Shown: piece by piece, positions 33,402 to 41,916 of the stretch
Layout of the letters: the number at the start of each line of letters is the position of its first letter
Position numbering within the stretch: position 1 is the stretch's first letter
From: Marinitoga aeolica
GTDB taxonomy: Bacteria; Thermotogota; Thermotogae; Petrotogales; Petrotogaceae
Direction of reading: 5' to 3'
NCBI RefSeq assembly: GCF_029910535.1
Contig: NZ_CP069362.1
Span: 806,001-870,000 of the forward strand
DNA: 64,000 nucleotides
Made by a program: the position numbers and the translations under genes
Notes under the pieces: model-generated
Told to the model about the DNA's origin: nothing
Database searches by the model: none
What the model saw: only the letters and a program-made list of their open reading frames with translations

Positions 33402-33995
33402 ATGAAACCAAATTTTTATTTCAATAATCTCAAATTAATAAAATTCACATCAGGTGGAACAGAGGAATTTTACATAAAAAAAGATACGAATATTAATTTA
33501 CAAAATAACGATATATATCTTTTGAAATTAAACGATAAATTAATTCCTTTTCCTATAAGAAACCATAAAATAATATTTAATGATGATTATCCTTTCTGTA
33601 TTGTTAATGAAGAATTTGATTTTCCAAAAGTTAAAAAAATTATTATTTCAAATAATGAAAAATTAATTCAAACATCTAATTTTTCATTACCTTACGATAA
33701 TCATATATTTGTTGCAATAACCTTTGATTCAACCCCTATTAATAACTGCCCTTTGCTTATCACTTTAAAAGATAATAATATGAATGTTTATGATTTTAAC
33801 TCGTATATTATAAATATCAATCAAAAAAACAATTTGCTTGTTATTAAGTTTAATTTAAACTCATTAAATCTTCAGCAGAAAAAATATTATGTTGATTTGT
33901 TGATCTCAGGTAGAAAAGTTCTTTCCCGTGAAATTTCTATACTTATCAATAATATTTATAATTTTAAAACTTCTTATATAAAAAATTATAGGTAA
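33402..33995 (+). CDS. Beta-rich cassette protein, paralogue of 57504-58091
   Basis: 197 residues, no signal peptide or membrane segment. Shared with the 57504-58091 product: FPIRNHKIIFN versus LPIINNKIIKI, NHIFVAITFDS versus NTIFINFSFDG, and the C-terminal YYVDLLISGRKVLSREI versus YYIDFYINGVRYFSKDI. The last segment has the look of an immunoglobulin-like beta sandwich. No enzyme motif is seen. GAGGTGAT precedes the ATG. It is the first gene of cassette A, followed by a small Gly-rich protein and a membrane protein, the same order as in cassette B. Function unknown. Confidence 0.7.
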   Translation: MKPNFYFNNLKLIKFTSGGTEEFYIKKDTNINLQNNDIYLLKLNDKLIPFPIRNHKIIFNDDYPFCIVNEEFDFPKVKKIIISNNEKLIQTSNFSLPYDNHIFVAITFDSTPINNCPLLITLKDNNMNVYDFNSYIININQKNNLLVIKFNLNSLNLQQKKYYVDLLISGRKVLSREISILINNIYNFKTSYIKNYR

Positions 33996-34017
33996 AATTT
34001 CACATGGAGGTGATATT

Positions 34018-34377
34018 ATGAGAAGTGGTCCTATAAATGCTCAGGCTATTACTGCAAATGACGGTACAGGAAGATACTAGTATGATGGCAACATTGATAG
34101 AATGAATAAAAAAAGTGAAATTATTGAGCATATCAAACAAAAAAGAAATGAATATATTGAGAGAGATGTTAAAGCCGCAAAATATATTGGAAAAGAAGGA
34201 TTAGTATTTGTAGCTGCATCAAGAAAATTGGGTTGGAGTGGTGGCGTTACTGCTGTAGGAATTGATATTGCAACAGATGTTATAAAACACTACGCTCCCG
34301 ATAAATATGATAAATGGATTGATAAGGGAAAAGATTTAATAGAAGATTTTCTACTTAATAAAACGAACAAAAATTAG
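34018..34377 (+). pseudogene. Small cassette protein interrupted by an in-frame TAG
   Basis: A strong GGAGGTGAT site precedes the ATG at 34018. The frame MRSGPINAQAITANDGTGRY stops at TAG (34078-34080), and the same frame then stays open to 34377 for another 99 codons. The next ATG (34102) has no ribosome site. The downstream part is helical (EIIEHIKQKRNEYIERDVKAA), then Gly-rich hydrophobic (WSGGVTAVGIDIATDVI). The partner in cassette B (57172-57483) has NQGRYVTGAESW where this one has GTGRY-stop. The simplest reading is a nonsense mutation; a 20-residue peptide or readthrough are alternatives. Confidence 0.65.
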
Positions 34378-34385
34378 GTGATAAA

Positions 34386-35063
34386 ATGTTATTTAGTAAT
34401 ATTTATATAATACCTTTCTATTTTATAATATCAATTTTACAATTATTTACATTTAGATATAGTTATATATCGTGGTTTTTAGCATTTTTCTATTTAATAT
34501 ATTTTTTAAAGCTTATAAAATCAAAGGATTTAAATAAAAAAATCAAAAACACAATATATGACTATATATTTTTCTTTTTTGTCTTATTATTCCCACTTTT
34601 TGGTATTTCTAATTATATCATGAAAATAGTTTTTGTAATTCCTACAATATTTTATATTTTTTATACTAAATTAGAAAATTTTGATTTTGTGAATAAAATT
34701 ATATTGTCTTTACTGATTTTGTATGAACTATTTATTGTAAAAGTTCCAAATGTAGTTGTTATAGATAATATAAGTTTTTTTAAAATATTCACACCATATA
34801 TAATATTGGATTTTTCATTTTTAATTTTGTTGAATGATAATATGTTTAAAAAAAATACTTTTTCTGAATTCTTTATGTTATTATTAGTTCCCTTTTTAAG
34901 GATAATACTTCTTTTATGGATGAAAGCTAACTCATTTAGCGGTTCTTTTGAGCATTGGGTTTTAATTTTTATTTATTATTACTCATATAAAATATTGGAT
35001 TCTAAAAAATATTTATACTCTTTTAGCTTTTTATATATTGGATATATACTTTTATTTATATAA
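34386..35063 (+). CDS. Polytopic membrane protein of cassette A
   Basis: 225 residues with about six or seven hydrophobic segments and a very high Phe/Ile/Tyr content. No conserved motif is recognised and it does not look like the shorter membrane protein of cassette B, though both follow the small Gly-rich gene. AGGTGAT overlaps the preceding stop, so translation is coupled. An immunity or transport role for the small product is possible but unsupported by family knowledge. Confidence 0.6.
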   Translation: MLFSNIYIIPFYFIISILQLFTFRYSYISWFLAFFYLIYFLKLIKSKDLNKKIKNTIYDYIFFFFVLLFPLFGISNYIMKIVFVIPTIFYIFYTKLENFDFVNKIILSLLILYELFIVKVPNVVVIDNISFFKIFTPYIILDFSFLILLNDNMFKKNTFSEFFMLLLVPFLRIILLLWMKANSFSGSFEHWVLIFIYYYSYKILDSKKYLYSFSFLYIGYILLFI

Positions 35064-35108
35064 ATACATAAAAATTCCATATGAGTTATTTAAGTGGTAT
35101 TGATTAAT

Positions 35109-35240
35109 ATGACCGAAATATTTTTCAAAAAAGAAAATTTTATTTTTATAGCTATTATTGCACTTAAAATTTTATTCTTTAGAGGTATTATATTTTCTGG
35201 TAATATTCGATTGAAGAATCTTTGGAATAATAAAATCTGA
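35109..35240 (+). pseudogene. Truncated membrane-protein ORF at the IS junction
   Basis: A 43-codon frame with a hydrophobic stretch FIFIAIIALKILFFRGIIFSG after KKEN. From about residue 32 the frame runs into IS3-derived DNA and soon stops. It looks like the 5' end of a membrane-protein gene cut by the insertion. The ribosome site is weak. Confidence 0.35.
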
Positions 35241-35420
35241 AATGTTTTACGATAAAAAGTTTGAATCTTTAGAAGATTTAAAAAAATTGAGGAGTATATT
35301 AGATATTACAATGAAGAGCGATTACAAAAAAATTGGAGTGCATGACTCCTATCGAATACAGAAAACAAGCACTCCAATTTATTTAATTAATTATGTGTCT
35401 ACTTTACAAGGATCAGTTCA
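35190..35420 (+). mobile_element. 3' remnant of an IS3-family (IS150-like) element
   Basis: In one frame FGIIKSEMFYDKKFESLEDL is read; after a one-base shift in the TTAAAAAAATTG run the next frame gives EEYIRYYNEERLQKKLECM and TPIEYRKQALQFI-stop. This is the end of the IS3-family OrfB integrase. The following sequence ends GGATCAGTTCA at 35420, as IS3-family right ends do. The 5' part of the element is missing. The region lies 32 bp from the preA stop. Confidence 0.82.
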
Positions 35421-35452
35421 AATCGTAGAGCATTTTAATTTATTAAATATTG

Positions 35453-36544
35453 TCATATAACCCCACTAATAGCTTTTACAGGACATCTGCTTTGACATAA
35501 ACTGCAACCAAAACATTTATCTTCATCAACTATTACCTGTCTATTTTCTTTATCAACAGTAATAGCCCAATAAGGACATACCATTTCACATAACTTACAG
35601 AAAGTACATTTATTTAAATCTATTTTTGGATATTTTGGTTCAAATACTACTTCTTTCTTCTTTAATCCAGTTTTCTTAACATCTTCTATACTGTTAAACC
35701 CATATTTTTCTAAAGTTTTTGGCAGTTGCTCAACTATAGTTTTGTATAATTGTTTTCCTCTAATTAAAGCTGCAGATAACATCTGAACTGCATCTGCACC
35801 TGCTAATAAATATTCTATAACATCATCAGCAGAAGCAATTCCTCCAACACCTATTACAGGTATTTCAGGTACAGCAGTTTTTATTGTATTTACAAGTGCA
35901 AGTCCTAAATTTTTAATAACAGGGCCAGAAATCCATACTTGCCCTTTATCATTTCCAATTAAGTTTGTTCTGTTTTCAATATCAATAAGCATAGTTGGTC
36001 CAAGAGAATTAATCGCAACAACACCAGTTCCACCATTTGCCAATACCATTTTTGCAAATTCGACAGGATCTGGAATATGAGGGCTCATTTTCATAAATAT
36101 TGGTTTATCAGTATTTGCCCTAATAGTTCTTACAGTTTCTGCTATATTATCTAAGTTCTTTCCAACATAATGTGTAGAAATTTCGAAGGCATCTGCAAAT
36201 TTATCTAATTGAGGTATTAATATTTCCATATCCTCTTTTGTATAACCTGCACTAACAATTAAAGGTAAATCTAATTCGTTTTTTAATCTAGGTAATATTT
36301 CGTTTATCCATTTTTCTGGTGGTAATTCTGACCATAATTCTGCATTAACTATATAATTATTTGTTCCATATATACAAGGTCTTGGAACTTCTGCAGCTTT
36401 TGTAGATATAGTTTTTGTTACCATTCCTCCAACGCCAAGTCTGGCAAGATATAACATTTTTTCATCATCGCCAACTAATGGACCAGAAGCTGGCATTAAA
36501 GGATTTTTAAGTTTTATTCCGGCAAATTCTGTACTTAAATCCAT
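35453..36544 (-). CDS. preA: Dihydropyrimidine dehydrogenase-type protein PreA with ferredoxin domain
   Basis: 363 residues. An FMN-binding dihydroorotate-dehydrogenase-like barrel (LKNPLMPASGPL, SINSLGP-type AINSLGPTML, IPVIGVGGIASADDVIEYL) is followed by two 4Fe-4S clusters (CTFCKLCEMVCPYWA and CFGCSLCQSRCPVKA). PreA with PreT reduces uracil and thymine; no preT is in the window. It is the last gene of the ygeY-ygeW-hydantoinase-ssnA operon. Its last 18 codons also occur as a displaced fragment at 33180-33240, suggesting that its current 3' end came with an inserted element. Confidence 0.9.
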   Translation of the reverse strand: MDLSTEFAGIKLKNPLMPASGPLVGDDEKMLYLARLGVGGMVTKTISTKAAEVPRPCIYGTNNYIVNAELWSELPPEKWINEILPRLKNELDLPLIVSAGYTKEDMEILIPQLDKFADAFEISTHYVGKNLDNIAETVRTIRANTDKPIFMKMSPHIPDPVEFAKMVLANGGTGVVAINSLGPTMLIDIENRTNLIGNDKGQVWISGPVIKNLGLALVNTIKTAVPEIPVIGVGGIASADDVIEYLLAGADAVQMLSAALIRGKQLYKTIVEQLPKTLEKYGFNSIEDVKKTGLKKKEVVFEPKYPKIDLNKCTFCKLCEMVCPYWAITVDKENRQVIVDEDKCFGCSLCQSRCPVKAISGVI

Positions 36545-36559
36545 AATTTTCCCCCCTGA

Positions 36560-37849
36560 TTATAATCTTTTCCATAATTTTTTTGATACTTCTTTTGCTT
36601 CATTATAAATCTTAGTTTCATCATATTTAACTTTTCTATCTTTCATTAAAAATTCTCCATTTACTATTGTATCTACAACATCTAATTTATCCCAAATACC
36701 GAAAAATACATGGCCAAAAATATTATTTTTACTTAAAGGTGTAAATGGTGTATAATCATATGAAATCATATCCGCCTTATACCCTTCTTTAATTCTTCCT
36801 ATTTTAATTCCTAATAATTCACCAGCAAGATTATATACATTATCAATACTGTTTTTTAAATCAATAAAATTAAAGAACGTAGGATCTTCATATCTATATT
36901 TTTGTGTATAATATAGATTTAAATATTCACGTGTTATATTAAATCCAAGACCATCATTACCAATAATAGTTTTAATCCCATGATTTTTTAATAGTTTATA
37001 ATTAGGCAATCCTACAGCATTATTCATATTTGATGTTGGATTTAATGCAACGTATATATCGTATTTTGACATAATTTCTGCTTCTCTTTCATCAATATGA
37101 ACACAATGAGATAAAATAGAATTTTTATTTAATAAATTAAATTCTTTCAGTCTTTCTACAACTTTTTTATTATATTTAGCTATAGAATCCTCCTCATCTT
37201 CTAAGCTTTCTGCTACATGTATATGTATAGGTAGCCCATTTAAGTTTTCTGATACCTTTTTTAATGTTTCATTGGATAAAGATAATGAGGCATGAAGTCC
37301 AAACATTCCAGCATGATTCTCATTTTTATTTTTTGCAAATTCTACGTTTTCTTCTATGCATTCATTTACATTAAATCTATCGCTAGTTTCAAAACAGAAT
37401 ATCCCTCTTAATCCAATTTCATCACATAATCCTTTTTTTAATTCATTTAATGTACCTTTAATTGCTGATCCACTTGCATGATGGTCAATAAATGTAGTAA
37501 TACCATTTTTAATAAATTCTATTCCACTTACTAATCCGCTATAATATGTAGTTTCTAAATCTATTTTTGAATCCATTCTCCACCAAAGTTGTTTTAATAT
37601 ATCAGAAAAACTTTTGGGATTAAATTCAACAGACATTCCTCTTGCAAAAGTAGAGTAAATATGTGTGTGTCCATTTACAAACCCTGGCATTACTAACTTA
37701 CCTTTGAAATCAATTATTTCTTCATTTTCATTTTTTTTAAAATCTTTCATATCTCCAACTTCTAATATTTCTTTATCAAATCTAATATATTGGTTTTCTT
37801 TATAATTATCATAATCAAAGATATTACAATTTATTATGGTTTTTACCAT
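36560..37849 (-). CDS. ssnA: SsnA-type amidohydrolase
   Basis: 429 residues of the metal-dependent amidohydrolase superfamily. Metal ligands are visible in PGFVNGHTHIYSTFARGM, in LPIHIHVAES, in SILSHCVHID and in TIIGNDGLGFN. The length and the STFARGMSVEF/LWWRMD region match SsnA, a putative aminohydrolase usually encoded with ygeW, ygeY, hydantoinase and preA. Its substrate is not settled; a purine- or guanine-like base or related heterocycle is expected from family. The start overlaps the hydantoinase stop by 7 bp. Confidence 0.88.
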   Translation of the reverse strand: MVKTIINCNIFDYDNYKENQYIRFDKEILEVGDMKDFKKNENEEIIDFKGKLVMPGFVNGHTHIYSTFARGMSVEFNPKSFSDILKQLWWRMDSKIDLETTYYSGLVSGIEFIKNGITTFIDHHASGSAIKGTLNELKKGLCDEIGLRGIFCFETSDRFNVNECIEENVEFAKNKNENHAGMFGLHASLSLSNETLKKVSENLNGLPIHIHVAESLEDEEDSIAKYNKKVVERLKEFNLLNKNSILSHCVHIDEREAEIMSKYDIYVALNPTSNMNNAVGLPNYKLLKNHGIKTIIGNDGLGFNITREYLNLYYTQKYRYEDPTFFNFIDLKNSIDNVYNLAGELLGIKIGRIKEGYKADMISYDYTPFTPLSKNNIFGHVFFGIWDKLDVVDTIVNGEFLMKDRKVKYDETKIYNEAKEVSKKLWKRL

Positions 37850-39162
37850 ATTATTTCTCCCCTTTTAATAAATGAACCTTTAATTCTTTTATTTAATTTC
37901 CCTTCTTTTACAACAAATCTTCCTCTTGATATGGTTGATAATACTTTTCCTTTAACTCTAAAATTTTTATATGGAATATAATCTGATTTTGAATGATGTT
38001 CTTTTATTTCCCATTCCTTATAAGGATCAAACACCACAAGATCAGCATCATATGAAGGTAATATTTCACCTTTATTTTTTAATCCATAATATTTTGCGAT
38101 ATTTTTTGTAAATTTATCTATTATTTTTTTCCCAAACATTGAGTACATTAACACAAATGAAAATTCAACTCCACCTATACCCATAGGCATACCATTCACT
38201 ATATCCTTTTTCTTTTCATTAACATTGAAAGGGCAATGATCTGTTCCTATTGTAGTCACATAATTTATGTTTTTTATAAGCAGCTCTTTTTCTTCTTCAC
38301 TCCTCAATGGCGGCGTCATTGTGTATAAGTAACCTTTTTCTGTATTATATATGTCATCAGTAAAATAAAAATAATGAGGACAACTTTCAATAATCACATT
38401 TTTACCCAATATATGTTTAAACTTCTTCTTTAACTCATCTAATGTCTTTCCACTTGTAAGATGAACTATATATAATTGTGCATTGTAATATTCTGCCATT
38501 TCAGCTAATTTTATTACTTCTGATAATTCAGTAATTGTTGGTCTATATTTTGAATGATCTTTTACCTTAATTTCATTTTTTTCATATTTTTTTATAATCT
38601 CATCATTTTCTGCATGAATTGATATTACTACTCCATACTGTTTTGATTTCTCTAATAATTCTGCTATATATCCATCATATGTTCTTCTATTTGAAGAGGA
38701 ATATGTAGTAAACAATTTTATGCTTGATAATCCTAATTGTCTTGCTTTTCTTAATATTTTTTCTGGTTCATCTGTTGGATTTGCTATTGTGGCATGAAAA
38801 GCATAATCTGTTAAACTGTTTTTTGCAAGATTTAATCTATCTTCAAAAGCCTTCTCTAATTCCTCAGCTGTTCTTACAGGATCCAAGAAATCTATATATG
38901 TTGTAATTCCTCCATATGCACCAGAGATGGAGCCAGAATGAAAATCATCAGCAGAAATATATTTCCCTAAATCAAGATGGAAATGCACATGTGGATCTAT
39001 AAAACCGGGAAGTAAATACTTCCCGGAAATATCATAATATTTTTTAGCTTCTAATTGAGATTTACTAATATCGCATATCTTCCCATTTTTTATATATACA
39101 TTTGCTTTTAAGAATTTACCTGTTATATATACTTTTCCATTTAATATACCAAGATCAAACAT
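37843..39162 (-). CDS. Dihydropyrimidinase / D-hydantoinase-type amidohydrolase
   Basis: 439 residues. Cyclic-amidohydrolase motifs: LLPGFIDPHVHFHLDLG (HxH), SIKLFTTYSS where Lys should be carbamylated, VISIHAENDEII, LYIVHLTSGKTLDEL and TIGTDHCPFNVNEKK. It opens the ring of hydantoins or dihydropyrimidines. It is the middle gene of the operon: the PreA-type reductase could supply its substrate and the YgeY/YgeW enzymes could process the ureido product. Exact substrate unknown. Confidence 0.9.
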   Translation of the reverse strand: MFDLGILNGKVYITGKFLKANVYIKNGKICDISKSQLEAKKYYDISGKYLLPGFIDPHVHFHLDLGKYISADDFHSGSISGAYGGITTYIDFLDPVRTAEELEKAFEDRLNLAKNSLTDYAFHATIANPTDEPEKILRKARQLGLSSIKLFTTYSSSNRRTYDGYIAELLEKSKQYGVVISIHAENDEIIKKYEKNEIKVKDHSKYRPTITELSEVIKLAEMAEYYNAQLYIVHLTSGKTLDELKKKFKHILGKNVIIESCPHYFYFTDDIYNTEKGYLYTMTPPLRSEEEKELLIKNINYVTTIGTDHCPFNVNEKKKDIVNGMPMGIGGVEFSFVLMYSMFGKKIIDKFTKNIAKYYGLKNKGEILPSYDADLVVFDPYKEWEIKEHHSKSDYIPYKNFRVKGKVLSTISRGRFVVKEGKLNKRIKGSFIKRGEIIW

Positions 39163-39176
39163 AAAATCACACCTTA

Positions 39177-40172
39177 TTATCTTCCACCCATTAATAATGT
39201 CATTACAGCTTTAGCTGTATGGATTCTGTTTTCAGCTTCATCAAAGATAACAGAATGAGGTCCATCAATAACAGAATCAACAACTTCCTTTCCTCTGTCT
39301 GCTGGTAAAGCATGCATATAAATAGAATCAGGTCTTGTTAATTTCATTTTTTCTTCATCACAAATCCAGTCCTTATGTTTAGCTGTTTCTGCTTTTATTT
39401 CTTCTGGATCATCAGATACAAAGAATCCTCCCCAGTTCTTAGGAATAACAACATGTGCATCAACAAATGCATCTTCCATTTTGTGTGAAATATTCAATTT
39501 ACCACCATATTTTTCTGCATTTTCTTGTGCTTGTTTAACGATATCTGGCATTAAATCAAATTTTTCTGGATATGCTAATGTAACGTCCATGCCTAATCTT
39601 GTGAATAATAATATTTGTGATTGAGGAACTGATAAAGGTTTTAAATGACTTTCTGCATATGCCCAACTAATGCCAACTTTTAATCCTCTTAAATTTTTTC
39701 CAAATCTTTCTTGCATTGTCATAGCATCAGCTAATACCTGGAATGGGTGATAAACATCATCCTGTAAATTCATAACTGGAACTTGGGATACAGAAGCCAT
39801 TCCTCTTAAATATTTATTACCTTTACCAAATTCACAAGCTCTTACAGCTATTCCGTGTCCCATTCTTGCTAAAACTCTAGCTGTATCTTCTGGAGTTTCA
39901 CCATGGGATAATTGCATTGTGCTAGGATTTAAGAAATTAGCATGTCCGCCTAATTGTGCAATACCAGCTTCCATAGAATTTCTTGTTCTTGTTGATTGAT
40001 CAAAGAAAATTAAAAATAATGTTTTATAGAGTAAATATGGCGTTGGAATATTTGAAGCCATTTTAATTTTTAAATCTCTAGCTAAATCTAACATCATTTC
40101 TATTTCTTCATTTGTAAAATCTTGAGTTGTTATAAAATGCCTACTTTTTTCTGTTTTAAAGAATGCTGACAT
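39177..40172 (-). CDS. ygeW: Carbamoyltransferase YgeW family
   Basis: 331 residues, shorter than E. coli YgeW (about 396) but complete. Carbamoyl-phosphate motif FFDQSTRTRNSME, then STMQLSHGETPEDTARVL, DDVYHPFQVLADAMTM (HPxQxLAD) and MHALPADRG are present. YgeW enzymes are ornithine/aspartate-carbamoyltransferase relatives with unknown acceptor. In this setting it may run in the catabolic direction, releasing carbamoyl phosphate (inference); no carbamate kinase is nearby. It follows ygeY by 37 bp. Confidence 0.92.
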   Translation of the reverse strand: MSAFFKTEKSRHFITTQDFTNEEIEMMLDLARDLKIKMASNIPTPYLLYKTLFLIFFDQSTRTRNSMEAGIAQLGGHANFLNPSTMQLSHGETPEDTARVLARMGHGIAVRACEFGKGNKYLRGMASVSQVPVMNLQDDVYHPFQVLADAMTMQERFGKNLRGLKVGISWAYAESHLKPLSVPQSQILLFTRLGMDVTLAYPEKFDLMPDIVKQAQENAEKYGGKLNISHKMEDAFVDAHVVIPKNWGGFFVSDDPEEIKAETAKHKDWICDEEKMKLTRPDSIYMHALPADRGKEVVDSVIDGPHSVIFDEAENRIHTAKAVMTLLMGGR

Positions 40173-40209
40173 ACTTATCTTCCCCCTTACTTTTATGTTT
40201 TAAAATAAA

Positions 40210-41406
40210 TTATTTTTTTAATTTTTCCACTAATGTTTTTGGAAAATTAGCATAAAATGCTGCAGCTTTTACTAAATGTTCTATCTTTACCTTTTCATTT
40301 GGAGCATGTGCATACTTTTCATCACCAGGGCCAAATCCTACTGTTGGAATTCCATATACCCCAGCTGTAGCTATTCCGTTTGTACTAAATGTCCATTTAT
40401 CTATTAATGGTTCGCTACCAAATGTTTTTATATATGCATCTTTTGCAGCTTGAACTACATCAGAATCTTCTTCAAGTACCCATGTTGGGAAATACTTTTC
40501 TACAGGATATTCAATGCCGGTATAAGCAGGTTTTGAGTAAGTTAATTCAACAATTTCTGCATCGATACCAGTTTTTTTGAATATCTCTCTGATTTCTTCG
40601 AATGCACTTTCTTTGGTTTCTCCAGCAGTAAGTCTTCTGTCAATATGTATTACACATTCATCAGGAACTGCATTATGTGAAGGTGATTTAAAGAAAATTT
40701 GAGAAACAACTATAGTGCCTTTCCCCAGGAAAGGATCATAGTGAAGATTATCATTTAATTTTTCTATTTCGTTAATTATCTTTGCCATTTTATATATAGC
40801 ATTATCCCCTCTTTCTGGGGCACTAGCATGTGCAGAAAGACCGACTGTTTTAATTCTAAATTCTATTCTTCCTCTATGACCTCTATACACATTTAAACTA
40901 GTTGGTTCTGTAATAACTACAAAATCAGGTTTTAATTTATCTTCTTCTACAATATATCTCCAACATAATCCATCGCAGTCTTCTTCCATAACTGTACCTG
41001 TTACATATACAGTAAAATCATCAAGGAGATTTAACTCTTTTAAAATTTTCATACCGTATACCATAGAACACATACCAGCTTTTTGATCTGAAGCACCACG
41101 CCCATATACCCATTCATCATCCCAATCGCCACTAAAAGGATCTTTATCCCATAAATCAGGGTTCCCGACTTCAACTGTGTCAATATGAGCATCCATTGCT
41201 ATAACATGTTTTCCGTTTCCTATTCTTCCAAGAATATTACCAAGGCCATCAATCTTTACTTCATCAAATCCTACCTTTTCCATTTCTTCTTTAATTACTT
41301 GAATAACCTCTTTTTCTTCGCCTGAATAACTACGAGCTTTTATCAGTTTACTCATGAATTTTACAATATCTTCTCTATATTTTTCCGCAAGTTCTAATGT
41401 TGTCAA
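40210..41406 (-). CDS. ygeY: YgeY-family M20 metallohydrolase
   Basis: 398 residues. M20 metal-site motifs AMDAHIDTVEVG, GRGASDQKAGM, VMEEDCDGLCW and FVVITEPTSL; the dimerisation domain starts at HRGRIEFRIKTVGLSAHAS; the last ligand is in GPGDEKYAHAPNEKV. The family is annotated as a selenium-metabolism-linked hydrolase and probably cleaves N-carbamoyl or diaminopropionate-type substrates. It is the first gene of the five-gene operon. Confidence 0.92.
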   Translation of the reverse strand: MTTLELAEKYREDIVKFMSKLIKARSYSGEEKEVIQVIKEEMEKVGFDEVKIDGLGNILGRIGNGKHVIAMDAHIDTVEVGNPDLWDKDPFSGDWDDEWVYGRGASDQKAGMCSMVYGMKILKELNLLDDFTVYVTGTVMEEDCDGLCWRYIVEEDKLKPDFVVITEPTSLNVYRGHRGRIEFRIKTVGLSAHASAPERGDNAIYKMAKIINEIEKLNDNLHYDPFLGKGTIVVSQIFFKSPSHNAVPDECVIHIDRRLTAGETKESAFEEIREIFKKTGIDAEIVELTYSKPAYTGIEYPVEKYFPTWVLEEDSDVVQAAKDAYIKTFGSEPLIDKWTFSTNGIATAGVYGIPTVGFGPGDEKYAHAPNEKVKIEHLVKAAAFYANFPKTLVEKLKK

Positions 41407-41561
41407 TCCTATCCCTCCCTAAAAAGTCTTTATAAAATTATATAACTTTTACTTTAAAATTAAAAACCTCTACATTTTCCGTTAACACTCTTTTAGTATT
41501 TAGAATTTCAAATATTGTTAATTATCTTCTTTATTTATAGAAATTCTATATAAAACAAAAA

Positions 41562-41579
41562 GCTCTCAAAAATGAGAGC
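41562..41579 (-). terminator. Terminator downstream of nth
   Basis: Stem GCTCTCA / TGAGAGC followed on the minus strand by TTTTTGTTTTA. It would end transcripts from the long sugar-nth operon before ygeY. Confidence 0.8.
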
Positions 41580-41671
41580 CTACAAATTGTTGACAAAATA
41601 AAATATGAAAAAATAATATGAAAAAAATCCTTAAAAATTCCAAAAAAATATAAATGAAATCAGCTATATTA

Positions 41672-41876
41672 TTGGAACTCAAAAATAAAATGAATGAAGA
41701 CTCGAAGATTGCCTAAGCTTCGCTTCGCGAAAACTTAAACATTATAAGCTAAAATAATTGTTTTATTAATATAAAAACTTTTATCTATTTTTAATGCTAC
41801 GCATTAAAAATATGTTCATGAATAATTTTTTCAGATTAGCAATCGAGCGTTTGAATGAGTTTTATTTTGATTCCAA
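41672..41876. repeat. ~200-bp imperfect inverted-repeat element
   Basis: The left arm from 41672 (TTGGAACTCAAAAATAAAA...) and the right arm to 41876 (...TTTTATTTTGATTCCAA) are complementary over roughly 38 bp with mismatches. Inside are a strong hairpin TTTTTAATGC-TAC-GCATTAAAAA (41788-41810) and a smaller one around GCTTCGCTTCGCG. There is no ORF. It could be a MITE-like element or a structured RNA. The rest of 41407-41916 shows only the terminator listed. Confidence 0.55.
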
Positions 41877-41916
41877 CTTTGAGGATTTAGAATTTTCACC
41901 TGGTGAAAACATTATT

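Noticed and set aside
35242-35460. A 72-aa plus-strand gene next to preA
   Set aside because: The first part is IS3 OrfB, the rest is out-of-frame OrfB and the IS right end; it is a remnant.
33180-35507. Composite transposon flanked by direct repeats
   Set aside because: Only one side has an IS remnant and the repeats are gene-3'-end copies, not IS sequences; an att-type insertion fits better.
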